A DNA stretch of 64,000 nucleotides from Ardenticatenaceae bacterium (GTDB lineage Bacteria > Chloroflexota > Anaerolineae > Promineifilales > Promineifilaceae): NCBI GenBank assembly GCA_020634315.1, contig JACKBV010000025.1:8041-72040 (forward strand), read 5' to 3'. Shown here in pieces: positions 1 to 9,333 of this stretch. The first letter of the stretch is position 1; each line of letters starts with the position of its first letter. The notes under the pieces are model-generated. The model had not been told where the DNA came from, did no database searches, and worked only from the letters and a program-made list of their open reading frames with translations. The position numbers were made by a program, and so were the translations under genes.

Positions 1-734
1 AGTTGCACGCGCTGCTGCACCCAGGTTCGATATGCCGCATGCTGCACATCGTTAAGGTCTAGATCGTAGGCGTCGCTGAATTCTTGGGGAATGTTGTAAT
101 AGCCAACGGCCGTATCCTCGATGGCATCGCGCAGCATATGGGTAATGTGCGCCCCGGTCACGGCAACATACCGCATGTCGCCCTTTGGAGAAGCGCAGTT
201 GTGACCGATAAAGTAATGCAGCGCCTCGGTAACGGCCGTTGCCAGGCAGCGCGTATAATCAACCAACTCCGCCTGCGAGATGCAGCGCCCCTGCCGGTTG
301 GCGTCAAACATCATGACCGCCATCATTTGGTTGATATAAGTCAGCAAGCCGCTGTTGTCCGTTGGATTGTGTGCAATCAAGTCGGCGACCATGTTTTCTT
401 CCGGGCACAGGTTCAAGTGATACGGCCGTTCCCCCTGGCAACAACAAGCCACTATTTCCTGCTGTCTGTGCAAAAAAGCAAGCCGTTCCGCCTGCGTCAA
501 CACCCCTTGATCCAATTTATCGTCAACCCAGCGAAAATAAGCGTAAGCGCGATACGCATCCGCCACCAACGCACGATCAACCAGATAACGAATGGTGTAG
601 TAAGTTTGACGGCTCGCTTCTCTGGTAATAGACGCAGCCAGATGATAGCTCGCCAACTGACCAGACAGATTCTTATTCCTGGCAGGCGACGATTTACGCC
701 GCATCACCTGACGAGAAGATAAAGGATGAAACAT
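1..734 (-). CDS. Squalene/phytoene synthase family protein (partial, runs off the left edge)
   Basis: Reading the minus strand from an ATG at 734 gives an open frame of about 244 residues that is still open at position 1, so the C-terminus is outside the window. Two aspartate-rich motifs of the trans-isoprenyl head-to-head synthases are visible. The first is YFRWVDDKLD near residue 67, in the context AYRAYAYFRWVDD. The second is LRDAIED followed by YYNIPQE near residue 205, matching the family's LRDxxED...xYxP pattern. Family members condense two prenyl diphosphates into squalene or phytoene at the membrane. The partner genes that would show whether this is a carotenoid or hopanoid enzyme are not in view. 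No alternative in-frame ATG lies just upstream. Plus-strand frames over the same bases look like shadows. Confidence 0.8.
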   Translation of the reverse strand, partial: MFHPLSSRQVMRRKSSPARNKNLSGQLASYHLAASITREASRQTYYTIRYLVDRALVADAYRAYAYFRWVDDKLDQGVLTQAERLAFLHRQQEIVACCCQGERPYHLNLCPEENMVADLIAHNPTDNSGLLTYINQMMAVMMFDANRQGRCISQAELVDYTRCLATAVTEALHYFIGHNCASPKGDMRYVAVTGAHITHMLRDAIEDTAVGYYNIPQEFSDAYDLDLNDVQHAAYRTWVQQRVQ

Positions 735-959
735 CTATTCGGCCTCATACATTGTCAATTGCTTCAACGATGAAAACATATTGATGATAAAAAATGCCCG
801 CCGCACATTTGCAAGCAAAATCAAAGCGCGTGGAATGAACCTCGTCACATGATCAGGAAAAAGGTTCCCGCCATCAGCCAAGGTTTACGCGCCGAACAAC
901 GCGCGGCACACGCTATCTTGTGCCCATATATCCAGTTTTATTCCGCGCACGCTGCTAAC

Positions 960-1796
960 TCAGCATGCACTTTCTTTGGACATGACACCCCGTAAAAAGA
1001 GGAGAAAGGGGATAAAACAGACCAACCCCATCGCAGCAATAACAAGGAGATCAACTAGCGCAAAGGGCGCTTCTGTCAAAATGGGTTGCAGCAGCAACAC
1101 CATCATCAAACCCACAAACAACACACTGCCCACAAAGAGCAATCCCAATCCACCCGCATAACCCAGGGCAGTTTTGCGCAGAAGCAAAACACCGCCAGCC
1201 AGCCACAGTAAGGAAAGAATGATGTCCGCAAGCAGCAGGCCAACATCGGCCGCAGACAGCATCATCTGACTTGTCCCCGCTTCAGCAAGCATGCCAATGG
1301 CTCGCAAACAAAACATCACCCCAAATATCACCAAAACCCAACCGCCCATTTTTGTCGGCACGGCACCAGTCAACTGTGCCTGGATGGCTTTCTTATCCAT
1401 GTTCTTCAGCAAGCTAAACATCGTCACCGCGCTCAAGGCAACAAGCGCCAGATTAAGCAACGACAGCCAATCGAACGGCCGGCCAAACAGGTAAACAATG
1501 TAGTTGTAAAGAACATACAACAGCGCACCGGGCCAGAAAAGCAGTCCGACAAGCCGCTTACGCCGCGTCAACCACATAGAACCCAACAACATCGGCAGCC
1601 CGATCAGCAAATTGACCACATCATTGGGAACAAACGCCTGCTGCATTTCTGCGGTTGGGTAAATCACGGTCGGAACTAGCAATCCAACAACAGAAGCAAC
1701 CGCCATGCCCACCGCAATGATGCATGAAATGACATACGCTGCGGTTAGCTGCTGTGTGAGCGGAAGGCGCTCAGATGATGACAAACTTGCTTGCAT
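960..1796 (-). CDS. Multi-pass integral membrane protein, function unknown
   Basis: The product is about 278 residues with roughly eight hydrophobic segments, near residues 20-45, 60-78, 85-105, 112-132, 153-172, 180-208, 213-240 and 246-272. They are joined by short loops, with a basic loop WLTRRKR after the second. I recognise no catalytic motif or family. A TTG at 1808 would add four residues and follows AAAGGAAA, but I prefer the ATG at 1796, which has GGAA six bases upstream. It is divergent from priA, with about 230 bases between the two starts. The preceding gene on this strand lies downstream of it, with 225 bases between, so it is probably its own transcription unit. Confidence 0.6.
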   Translation of the reverse strand: MQASLSSSERLPLTQQLTAAYVISCIIAVGMAVASVVGLLVPTVIYPTAEMQQAFVPNDVVNLLIGLPMLLGSMWLTRRKRLVGLLFWPGALLYVLYNYIVYLFGRPFDWLSLLNLALVALSAVTMFSLLKNMDKKAIQAQLTGAVPTKMGGWVLVIFGVMFCLRAIGMLAEAGTSQMMLSAADVGLLLADIILSLLWLAGGVLLLRKTALGYAGGLGLLFVGSVLFVGLMMVLLLQPILTEAPFALVDLLVIAAMGLVCFIPFLLFLRGVMSKESAC

Positions 1797-1905
1797 TTGA
1801 GTTTCCAATTTCCTTTGGTAAGTTGAACATCACACGTAACTTATCCGGATAACAATACGACGATTCTCGTGAATAGTTTCACAAACTTCTCATAAAGTGG
1901 GGATA

Positions 1906-1938
1906 AACGGCCGAAATTTCTCGAAGTTTACGGCCGTT
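1906..1938. repeat. Inverted pair of CGGCCG elements upstream of priA
   Basis: AACGGCCG at 1906-1913 and CGGCCGTT at 1931-1938 are exact reverse complements separated by 17 bases, in the intergenic region between the divergent membrane-protein gene and priA. The second arm is also one of the few intergenic copies of the dispersed palindrome ACGGCCGT. It could form a hairpin in a priA leader or be an operator. No function can be read from the sequence alone. Confidence 0.4.
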
Positions 1939-2024
1939 AAATGTTCATTCGTGCAACTTTAGAATCGCCCTGATATGTGTGCCTCTCCCTTTGTTTATCC
2001 TGGCAACGTGGTTACAATGAACAG

Positions 2025-4862
2025 ATGTTCGCCGAACTGGTTATCAACATTGAAGCGCCGCTGCAAGGAACATTCCATTACGATGTCCCCTTTGACTTGA
2101 AGTCCATTCTCCAAATTGGGCATCTGGTGGAAGTGGAGTTCGGGCGGCGGTTGGCACAAGGCATCATTGTGGCCTTTAGCGAAGAAGCGCCCGTTGCCGA
2201 CACAAAGCCCATCATCACCTTGATTGACGCCGAACCAGTGTTACGGCCGTATCAAATCCAACTTGCCCGCTGGATGAGCCACCAATATCTGGCCCCGCTG
2301 AACGGCTGCCTGCGGCTGATGCTGCCGCCCGGCCTCACCCGCTGGGCAGACATCACCGTAGACATCAACCCCGCATGGGATGGCACAGGCTTGCGCACCG
2401 ACTTGCAAAAGCAGGTGATTGAGCAGCTGCGTGCCAAAGGAGATATGCGCGGCCGCCAGCTCCAACGCGCATTACCCAAAACAGATTGGAAAACGGCCGT
2501 TTCCCAACTTGTCAGCCGTAACATTTTGCGCAAAGCTACCGTGCTCGATCTGCCGCGCCTGCGCCCCAAGGAAATTCGCACCGCCGAACTGATTGCCAAC
2601 CCAACGCGCGTGCATGCCGGGCTGCTCACGCTGGGCCGCGCCAACAAACAGGCCGATGTGCTGCTCTATCTGGAAGCATCCGTCGATCCGCTGCCGGAGG
2701 AAACGGCCGTTCTCCAGGCCACCAACGCCACAGAAAGCCATCTGCAAGCCCTCGCCGACGCCCATCTCATCACCCGCACGCCCGCCTCACAAATCGCCAT
2801 TCCCGACTCTTCCCAAACCCTCGCGCAGCCAGCGACAATCAGCCTCGCTGTCCCCGCCAGGCAAGCCTTCGCCCACGCGCTGCACCTGCGCGGCGCCGAC
2901 AAATATCAGGCCATCATTCAATTTTTGGCCCGCGCGGCGCAGGCGATGCCGTTAAGCGACATTTATGCAGCCACCGCGGCCAGCATGACCCACCTGCGCC
3001 GCCTGGTCAAACTCGACCTCATCCGCCTTGGCAGCGAAGAAGTATGGCGCGACCCACTTGCCGACCGTGACTTCGTCCCCGCCGATCCGCCTCCGCTCAC
3101 CGGCGATCAGGCACGCGTCTGGGGGCGCATCAAAATAGCCATGTTAGAAGCGGAGGAGGATGCGGGAGAGGCAGATGAAGAGGAGGAAGAAGAGGACATT
3201 GATGACGATCAAACTTCCTCAACGATTCCGCTCACCACATTTCTTCTGCACGGCGTTACCGGCAGCGGCAAGACGGAAATCTACATGCGTGCAATTGATT
3301 TTGCTTTGCAGCGGGGGCAAACGGCTATCGTGCTCGTGCCAGAAATTGCCCTGACGCCACAAACTGTACGCCGCTTTGCCGCTCGTTTTCCGGGTCGCGT
3401 CGCCGTACTGCACAGCCGCCTTAGTGATGGCGAACGGTATGATACCTGGCGACGCGCACGCCAGGGTTTGTTTGATATTGTGGTGGGGCCGCGCAGCGCC
3501 TTGTTCACGCCCCTGCCCAATTTAGGCGTGATTATCCTCGACGAGGAGCACGACCCCAGCTACAAGCAAACGCCGCCGGTACCGCCGCCTTATTACCACG
3601 CACGGGAAACGGCCGTTGCCCTGACCAACATCCTGGGAGCCACACTCATCATGGGCAGCGCCACGCCCGATGTCGTCACCTATCACCGCGCCCGTGGCGG
3701 CCGCTACCAACTGCTGGAACTCCCCAAACGCGTCATGGGCCATCGCCAGCGCATCAATAGCCAGGAACATCGGCTGCAAATTGAGAGCTTTTACCGCAAC
3801 GAAGGGGACGATCCAGACGACGCGCTCACCATTCCGCTGCCACCCATTCAAGTGGTAGACCTGCGCCAGGAATTACGCGCCGGGAACCGTTCCATTTTCA
3901 GCCGCGCCCTGGAAAAGGCGATCACCGAAACACTCGACCGCCGCGAACAGGCCATCCTATTCCTCAACCGGCGCGGCACATCCACCTTCATCATTTGCCG
4001 CGACTGCGGCCATGTGCTGCAATGCCCGCGCTGCGACATGCCGCTCACTTACCACCGGCCACACATGATGCTCGTTTGCCATCATTGCGGTCGCCGCGAA
4101 CCACAGCACAACGAATGTCCGGCGTGCGGTTCCAAACGAATCAAATATTTTGGGTTGGGCACAGAGGAAGTGGAAGCGCAGGTGCAGCAGCGTTGGCCGG
4201 ATGCGCGTATCACACGCTGGGATCGAGACACGACCGCTGGGCGCAACACACACGAAGAACTGCTCGCTGGCTTCATCAATCAGGAAGCCGACATTCTTGT
4301 CGGCACGCAAATGATCGCCAAAGGGCTGGATTTGCCATTGGTGACGCTGGTCGGCGTTATCTCTGCGGATGTGTCGCTGGGGCTGCCAGATTACCGCACA
4401 GGGGAACGCGCTTTTCAAGTATTGGCGCAGGTTGCCGGGCGTGCCGGACGTGGGCTGCGTGGCGGGCGCGTCATTGTGCAAACGTATCAGCCGGAGCATT
4501 ACGCCGTTCAAGCGGCAGCCGAGCATGATTTTGCCGGTTTCTTTGTCGAAGAGATTCGCTTTCGCACGCAGCATGTGCTGCCGCCATTTCGGCGGCTGGC
4601 AAAACTGGTATGGGTAGACCCGGTCAATGAGCGTGGACAGCACGAAGCAGAGCGGTTGGCAAAGGAACTGCGGCTGCATATCCGCGATTTGGCACTGAGC
4701 GCAACGGAAATTTTGGGGCCGATGCCGCCCTTTTTTAACCGGATAGACGGCCGTTTCCGCTGGCAACTCATCATTCGCTCTCCTGACCCGGTGCGGCTGC
4801 TGCAAGATTTCACCATCCCGCCAAAATGGATTGTGGACATCGATCCGGTAAGTACATTGTAG
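2025..4862 (+). CDS. priA: Primosomal protein N' (replication restart helicase PriA)
   Basis: A DEAH-type 3'-5' helicase that reloads the replisome at stalled forks. From the ATG at 2025 the product is 945 residues. The N-terminal 3'-DNA-binding domain begins MFAELVINIEAPLQGTFHY. Walker A GVTGSGKTE is near residue 410 and the DEEH box (ILDEEHDPSYKQ) near 505. Paired CxxC zinc-binding motifs run from about 656 to 705 (CRDCGHVLQCPRCD, then CHHCG and CPACG). GTQMIAKGLD is near 759 and QVAGRAGRG near 801. An in-frame ATG 48 bases upstream gives a non-conserved leader, so I reject it. At 945 residues it is clearly longer than E. coli PriA (732). Part of the excess is a run of Glu/Asp near residues 373-397, just before the helicase core. 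Confidence 0.97.
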   Translation: MFAELVINIEAPLQGTFHYDVPFDLKSILQIGHLVEVEFGRRLAQGIIVAFSEEAPVADTKPIITLIDAEPVLRPYQIQLARWMSHQYLAPLNGCLRLMLPPGLTRWADITVDINPAWDGTGLRTDLQKQVIEQLRAKGDMRGRQLQRALPKTDWKTAVSQLVSRNILRKATVLDLPRLRPKEIRTAELIANPTRVHAGLLTLGRANKQADVLLYLEASVDPLPEETAVLQATNATESHLQALADAHLITRTPASQIAIPDSSQTLAQPATISLAVPARQAFAHALHLRGADKYQAIIQFLARAAQAMPLSDIYAATAASMTHLRRLVKLDLIRLGSEEVWRDPLADRDFVPADPPPLTGDQARVWGRIKIAMLEAEEDAGEADEEEEEEDIDDDQTSSTIPLTTFLLHGVTGSGKTEIYMRAIDFALQRGQTAIVLVPEIALTPQTVRRFAARFPGRVAVLHSRLSDGERYDTWRRARQGLFDIVVGPRSALFTPLPNLGVIILDEEHDPSYKQTPPVPPPYYHARETAVALTNILGATLIMGSATPDVVTYHRARGGRYQLLELPKRVMGHRQRINSQEHRLQIESFYRNEGDDPDDALTIPLPPIQVVDLRQELRAGNRSIFSRALEKAITETLDRREQAILFLNRRGTSTFIICRDCGHVLQCPRCDMPLTYHRPHMMLVCHHCGRREPQHNECPACGSKRIKYFGLGTEEVEAQVQQRWPDARITRWDRDTTAGRNTHEELLAGFINQEADILVGTQMIAKGLDLPLVTLVGVISADVSLGLPDYRTGERAFQVLAQVAGRAGRGLRGGRVIVQTYQPEHYAVQAAAEHDFAGFFVEEIRFRTQHVLPPFRRLAKLVWVDPVNERGQHEAERLAKELRLHIRDLALSATEILGPMPPFFNRIDGRFRWQLIIRSPDPVRLLQDFTIPPKWIVDIDPVSTL

Positions 4863-4922
4863 GCGCTAGATTTGCACAGGAGACTTCACCGGCAGCGGCC
4901 AACCACCATGAATAAAAACCAA

Positions 4923-4976
4923 CCTCCCGGAGGTTGATCTCATGTGGTAAGCCCGCCATGGACAACCTCCGGGAGG
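4923..4976. terminator. Long-range inverted repeat, candidate terminator after priA
   Basis: CCTCCCGGAGGTTG (4923-4936) and CAACCTCCGGGAGG (4963-4976) are exact 14-base reverse complements. Each arm is itself nearly palindromic, so the RNA could form one long hairpin or two small ones. An A-run lies to the left (AATAAAAACC) and CTATTTTC to the right, so it could stop transcription from priA and possibly act in both directions. Confidence 0.6.
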
Positions 4977-5031
4977 CTATTTTCGAAGGGGATATATTGC
5001 CTACACGAAAAACAACTTTGGATATGTAAAT

Positions 5032-5709
5032 ATGAAAGATAAAACATTATTGGGTGGTCTTATTTTTACAGGCGTGGGCGTCATCGTCATCTTCGCCCTC
5101 TGGTTCTTTGTGCTGCGCGACACGCAGCTGAGCAGCGGGCCAATGATCAGCGTTCCGGTGGTCGTCACCGATGCGCAGGCAGCCATCTTTGAGCTGACCA
5201 CAAATTCTGAGGCGCGTTTCACGCTTAATGAAGAGCTGCGCAACGTGCCCACGACAGTGGTCGGCTTTACGCGTCAGGTAGCCGGGCAAATTGCCATTAA
5301 TGCCGAAGATTTGTCGACGGCCGTTCTCGGCGAAATTCTGGTCAATGCACGCACGCTGCAAACCGACAACGATTTTCGCAACACGGCAATTGGCAGCCGC
5401 ATCCTCTTTACCGACCAATACGAATTTATTCGCTTTGTGCCCACGCGCATTGAGGGCTTGCCAGCAAAAGCAGCCATTGGCGAGGAGATTGCGTTTACAG
5501 TAACAGGGGATTTAACGGTTAAGGAGATTACAAAAGAGGTGACGTTTGCGGTAACGGCCGTTCTCGTCTCTCCCACACAGCTTCAAGGAACAGCCAGCGC
5601 CACCATTAACCGCGCCGACTTCGCCTTAACCATTCCCGAAGTACCCGGCGTTGCCAACGTTGACGAAGCCATCCTGCTGGAAATTGATTTCGACGCCATC
5701 ACGCAATAA
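5032..5709 (+). CDS. YceI-like lipid-binding domain protein with N-terminal membrane anchor
   Basis: The product is 225 residues. Residues 7-27 form one hydrophobic helix (GGLIFTGVGVIVIFALWFFV) that would anchor the protein outside the cytoplasm. From about residue 55 the sequence fits the YceI fold: FELTTNSEARFTLNEEL, then VAGQIAINAEDLSTAV, then RTLQTDNDFRNTAIGSRIL, which is typical of the 'xxxTD.xxRD..l.s..ild' region, and a late FTVTGDLTVKEITKEVTF. YceI proteins are beta-barrel lipocalin-like folds that bind isoprenoid chains. The ligand here is unknown. It stands alone between two hairpins. Confidence 0.85.
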   Translation: MKDKTLLGGLIFTGVGVIVIFALWFFVLRDTQLSSGPMISVPVVVTDAQAAIFELTTNSEARFTLNEELRNVPTTVVGFTRQVAGQIAINAEDLSTAVLGEILVNARTLQTDNDFRNTAIGSRILFTDQYEFIRFVPTRIEGLPAKAAIGEEIAFTVTGDLTVKEITKEVTFAVTAVLVSPTQLQGTASATINRADFALTIPEVPGVANVDEAILLEIDFDAITQ

Positions 5710-5711
5710 AC

Positions 5712-5746
5712 GGTGATCGGTAATCCAGGTTGGATTACCGATCACC
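5712..5746. terminator. Perfect 15-bp hairpin between convergent genes
   Basis: GGTGATCGGTAATCC (5712-5726) and GGATTACCGATCACC (5732-5746) pair perfectly around a 5-base loop. It lies in the 61-base gap between the convergent yceI-like and degV genes, so it is placed to terminate both. There is no clear T-run on either side, so termination efficiency is uncertain. Confidence 0.7.
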
Positions 5747-5770
5747 CATGACCATTGAACGAACGGTCAC

Positions 5771-6625
5771 TTATTTTTCCGCATAAAAGGCCACACCCAC
5801 TGTCCCTGGCCCAACATGTGTGCCGATAACCGGACTGAGCGGCCCATTGACTATCTCCACCGGCTGAATGGTGTCCTGCAAAGCCTGAATAATTTTTGCG
5901 GCTTCATCAGGAGAGGCCGCATTGACAACGGCCGTATGCACTTCCTTCTTCCCGGACACTTCCTGCCGCACCACGTCCAGCATATGCTCGACCGCCTTTT
6001 TCTTTGTGCGGATGGAAGCCAATGGCTCAATTTTGCCATCGTCAAGATGCAGCACCGGCTTGATAGATAAGACAGAGCCAATCAAGCGTTTCGCGCCGCC
6101 AATACGGCCGCCACGATGCAGATATTCCAACGTATCAACAACAAACAAAATGCGCACCTTGGGCACCAGGCTGCGGGCATAGGCGGCAACTTCTTTGTAA
6201 TCTTTACCGGCTGCGGCCGCACGAGAAGCGGCCACAGCCAGCAGCCCCAAGCCCATTGAAGCCGAGCGCGAGTCAACGATTTCAATGGGAAAATCGCCCA
6301 TCATTGTGGCTGCCTGCCGTGCCGAGGAAAGCGTGCCGCTGAGATGTTCGGAAATGAAAATGCCGACAATGGATTCGGCCGTTTCCGCTACACGCTGGAA
6401 ATGCTCCAAAAATTCGCCAGGGGACGGCTGTGACGTGGTTGGCGACACCTTGCTTGTTGGCAATCTGGCATAAAACTCGTCTGCTTTTATGTCAATACCA
6501 TCCAGATAACTTTGGCCTTCCCAATTAACAATTTGCGGCACAACATAGATATTGTGCTGCGCTACCAGATCTTCTGGCAAATTGGCAGTACTGTCGATAA
6601 CAACGACAACTTTTGCTTTAGACAT
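5771..6625 (-). CDS. DegV family fatty-acid-binding protein
   Basis: From the ATG at 6625, 284 residues. An upstream extension to 6709 exists, but GAGGAA lies a few bases before 6625 and the family start fits here. Family signatures: VVVIDSTANLP at the N-terminus, the ligand-lid stretch SKVSPTTSQPSPGEF near residue 60, SGTLSSARQAA near 97, VDSRSASMGLG near 117, and LEYLHRGGRIGG near 165. DegV (FakB-like) proteins bind a fatty acid and present it to the kinase FakA for phosphorylation. No fakA/DAK-type kinase gene is in this window. Likely monocistronic. Confidence 0.93.
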   Translation of the reverse strand: MSKAKVVVVIDSTANLPEDLVAQHNIYVVPQIVNWEGQSYLDGIDIKADEFYARLPTSKVSPTTSQPSPGEFLEHFQRVAETAESIVGIFISEHLSGTLSSARQAATMMGDFPIEIVDSRSASMGLGLLAVAASRAAAAGKDYKEVAAYARSLVPKVRILFVVDTLEYLHRGGRIGGAKRLIGSVLSIKPVLHLDDGKIEPLASIRTKKKAVEHMLDVVRQEVSGKKEVHTAVVNAASPDEAAKIIQALQDTIQPVEIVNGPLSPVIGTHVGPGTVGVAFYAEK

Positions 6626-6799
6626 GTATAAGTTCCTCATCTTCCTAAAAATCTTGTGTTCAGACGCTGCTGACTCCCCATTCCTGAACAAGTTTACAGG
6701 TGAATTCACAATTTGGACAAGTTAGTAACCACCCGCAAATGGTGTTTTGCAAATGGCTATAGGCAAAACGCCCCCTGACAATCTCATCATTGGGCATTT

Positions 6800-8002
6800 T
6801 TAACGAGCGGGGCGACGCGCTAAAAAGAGTACGGCGGGCAAACTTGCCCAGGCTACCACGCCGCTCCACAAGAAAGCCGTGGACAACCCAAATTGATCGG
6901 CCGCCCACCCCACAGCCCAAACGCCGCCCGCGCGAATTAAAAAGTTGAAGGCGAGAAAGGTGCCATTGGCGAGAGCGCGATGCTGGGGAAATTCGTCTTG
7001 TACCAGGGCTAACATGACGGGCTGTGTGGTAACGGCCGTTAACCCCAACCCCAACAACAACGGCACTATCAACCAATTGGGACTGTAGAGAAACAGCAGC
7101 AGCAGCAATGGCGCGATTCCCATCAAAAAAGCCAGCATACGTGGACGGCCAAAGCGGTCGCTTAACGTACCCGTCGCCAACGCGCCAACCACGCCTGCGG
7201 CCTCCAAAATCGTCAATGACGCCGCCGCCAACCACAAGCTGCTCTCGCGGGCATCGCGCATAAACACGGGCAAATAAGTGGTCACAGCGACAAGCATGAA
7301 CACCCGCGCCGACATAATCCAGATAAGCAGCGGGAAAATGGCACGCGCACCGGGCCAAAATGAGGCCAATGTGCCTTGTTGGTGTGTTAACGGCCGTGCA
7401 GATACATGGCGCAACCGAAAATAGAGCAAGCCCGAAACCGCCCACCCCACAAACGCCAGCCGCCAAATCCCTTCCAGGCCAAACCAGCCAACAGCAGCGA
7501 CGGCCACCACCGGTCCAACAGAGCGCCCCAATTCCCCGCTCGCCATAAAGATGCTCATGCCCTTACCGATGCGCAAGCCAGAAACACGCCCAACCATCGC
7601 CGGAGCGGGCGCATGGAAAGCGGCAATGGTCACGCCAGCAGCCAACATCAAGAAGATCAACGTGACATAATTGGAGGTCAGGCCGATGACGCTCATGAAC
7701 GTAGCGGTGAAGGCTGGGGCTAAGATGATGAAGTAGCGCAGGCTTATTTTGTCCGCCAGATAGCCCAGGAACGGGTTGAGCAAGCTGGGCAATTGGGAAA
7801 AAACGGTCAATCCACCCGCCAGGGCGTAGCCAATGGCCAGGCGTTCCTGCAACAGCGGGAGCAGCGGTGCCAGAAAGGCACTGTAGGTATCATGCACAAA
7901 ATGTGCGCCAGCAATGGTCAACACCTGTTCGGTTTGGAATGTGTCGGCAACGGCCGTTACCGCTGCCTCATCATCGTTTTGTGCTGCAAGGGGGGTGTCC
8001 AT
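6800..8002 (-). CDS. MFS transporter, fosmidomycin-resistance-like
   Basis: A 400-residue protein with about 12 hydrophobic segments in two halves. The first helix region GAHFVHDTYSAFLAPLLPLL resembles the Fsr/FosR-like branch of the major facilitator superfamily. GYLADKISLRYF after helix 2 and TLSDRFGRPRML in the second half are the two MFS loop-2/loop-8 motifs (G-x-L-A/S-D-R/K). The substrate cannot be inferred. It starts 11 bases below the SDR stop at 8014, so the two probably form one transcript. The C-terminus ends FLARRPAR. Confidence 0.85.
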   Translation of the reverse strand: MDTPLAAQNDDEAAVTAVADTFQTEQVLTIAGAHFVHDTYSAFLAPLLPLLQERLAIGYALAGGLTVFSQLPSLLNPFLGYLADKISLRYFIILAPAFTATFMSVIGLTSNYVTLIFLMLAAGVTIAAFHAPAPAMVGRVSGLRIGKGMSIFMASGELGRSVGPVVAVAAVGWFGLEGIWRLAFVGWAVSGLLYFRLRHVSARPLTHQQGTLASFWPGARAIFPLLIWIMSARVFMLVAVTTYLPVFMRDARESSLWLAAASLTILEAAGVVGALATGTLSDRFGRPRMLAFLMGIAPLLLLLFLYSPNWLIVPLLLGLGLTAVTTQPVMLALVQDEFPQHRALANGTFLAFNFLIRAGGVWAVGWAADQFGLSTAFLWSGVVAWASLPAVLFLARRPAR

Positions 8003-8013
8003 ACGTATACCTT

Positions 8014-8781
8014 TTATTTAGGGGCCATGCGAATTGCCCCATCGAGGCGAATCACTTCGCCATTCAACATCTCGTTCTCGATAATATGCTGAGCCAAGGC
8101 CGCGTATTCGGCCGGTTTGCCTAACCGCGAAGGAAACGGGACTTGTTCACCCAGCGAGGCACGCGCCTTTTCCGGCAGTCCGGCGAGCATTGGCGTATCG
8201 AAAATGCCAGGGGCGATGGTGACGACACGAATGCCATAACGGGCAAATTCGCGAGCCAACGGCAGTGTCATGCCAACAATGCCACCTTTGGAAGCGGAAT
8301 AGGCCGCCTGCCCAATTTGCCCATCAAAAGCAGCCACCGATGCGGTGTTAATGACTACGCCGCGTTCGCCATTGGCAGCAGGTTCGGCGGTCGCCATTAC
8401 AGCCGCCGCCAGGCGAATCATATTAAATGTCCCCACCAAATTGATTTGGATCACTTTTTGAAAGGCAGCGAGATCATGCACGCCATCACGCCCAATTACT
8501 TTTGTGGCGATGGCGATGCCGGCGCAGTTGACGACGCCGTGCAAGCCACCAAAGACAGTGGTAGCGGTGGAAACGGCCGTTTGCACACTCGCCTCATCCG
8601 TCACATCAGTCCGCACAAATCGCGCCTGCTCCCCCAATTCCGCCGCCAATTCCCGGCCAACCGCCTCATTGACATCGGCAATCACCGCCTTGCCACCGGC
8701 AGCCACAAAACGACGCACACAAGCTGCGCCCAGGCCAGAGCTGCCGCCAGCCACAATAAATGCACGATCCTGAATTTGCAT
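8014..8781 (-). CDS. Short-chain dehydrogenase, HSD10-like 3-hydroxyacyl-CoA dehydrogenase
   Basis: 255 residues, the standard SDR length. The NAD-binding glycine motif is GGSSGLG near residues 12-18, ADV near 35 suggests NAD(H) preference, and VVNCAG is near residue 87. Catalytic Ser is in NTASVAAFDGQ and the YxxxK motif in AYSASKGG. The tail NGEVIRLDGAIRM matches type II 3-hydroxyacyl-CoA dehydrogenases (the HSD17B10 group), which oxidise 3-hydroxyacyl-CoA in beta-oxidation. The exact substrate is inferred from resemblance only. Cotranscribed with the MFS gene downstream. Confidence 0.88.
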   Translation of the reverse strand: MQIQDRAFIVAGGSSGLGAACVRRFVAAGGKAVIADVNEAVGRELAAELGEQARFVRTDVTDEASVQTAVSTATTVFGGLHGVVNCAGIAIATKVIGRDGVHDLAAFQKVIQINLVGTFNMIRLAAAVMATAEPAANGERGVVINTASVAAFDGQIGQAAYSASKGGIVGMTLPLAREFARYGIRVVTIAPGIFDTPMLAGLPEKARASLGEQVPFPSRLGKPAEYAALAQHIIENEMLNGEVIRLDGAIRMAPK

Positions 8782-9109
8782 ATATGCCTCCTCGTTGGAA
8801 ATAATGGGATATGAGGATCAGATTGTAACAGGCAGGAAACAGTCACGCCAAACAGGTGAAAATGGCCGCGCATCCATTCCATGATTGGCGGCTTTTCAAG
8901 ATGCTGCACAGCGTGTAACAACACCTCCGTTAACGTTGATTTCACCTTCTGCGCGGTAGAATTTTTTAACAAAATGGCATACACTATATTTTGTAATAGA
9001 TTATTGGAGGGGTTATCTGCAAAAATTTCTGGCCTTATCGTGATTATTTATTTGATGTATTTGGATGATACGGTTTGCAGATTCCCAACATGGCAAAGGA
9101 TTAAGAATA
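8782..9109. other. 328-base divergent intergenic region without a convincing gene
   Basis: This stretch separates the minus-strand SDR gene from the plus-strand zinc-ribbon gene and must hold both promoters. The right part, about 8950-9060, is AT-rich. A plus-strand frame from 8881 runs through it, but it overlaps the zinc-ribbon gene and shows no family features, so I do not call it. I see no strong -35/-10 pair. Confidence 0.5.
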
Positions 9110-9310
9110 ATGAAAGTTGCCCAAAACAAAGATGGGAATCCTGTTGTAGCGACAGATTCGGCACCGAAACAAGCTATTTGTCCGCGTTGTGGCGGCGTTT
9201 TAGAATTACGCAGCCGCCGCACCATGGGCGATGGCTGTCTCACTTATTTCTGGCGGCACCAAAGCAACAACAACACAAAATGCACAGGTCGGCGACGGCC
9301 AGTTAACTAA
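9110..9310 (+). CDS. Small zinc-ribbon-like protein
   Basis: 66 residues from the ATG at 9110, preceded by AAAGGATTAAG. It has CPRCGG near residue 24 followed by LELRSRR and later YFWRHQ...NTKC. The CxxC, His and Cys could make a metal site of CxxC-H-C type. I do not recognise a named family. It lies 23 bases ahead of the SRAP gene on the same strand and is probably cotranscribed with it. An in-frame start at 9065 would add 15 unlikely residues. Confidence 0.6.
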   Translation: MKVAQNKDGNPVVATDSAPKQAICPRCGGVLELRSRRTMGDGCLTYFWRHQSNNNTKCTGRRRPVN

Positions 9311-9333
9311 TCAATCCTGAAGGAAAACAATAC

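Noticed and set aside
84..722. A 212-codon plus-strand frame at the left edge
   Set aside because: The minus strand of the same bases encodes the squalene/phytoene synthase motifs, so this is a shadow.
3957..4805. A 282-codon minus-strand frame inside priA
   Set aside because: It is antisense to well-conserved PriA motifs (zinc fingers, GTQMIAKG), has no family features, and its composition looks like the mirror of the real gene.
8881..9306. A 141-codon plus-strand frame upstream of the SRAP gene
   Set aside because: It overlaps the CxxC zinc-ribbon frame, has Cys-rich but non-patterned sequence, and lacks a convincing start signal.
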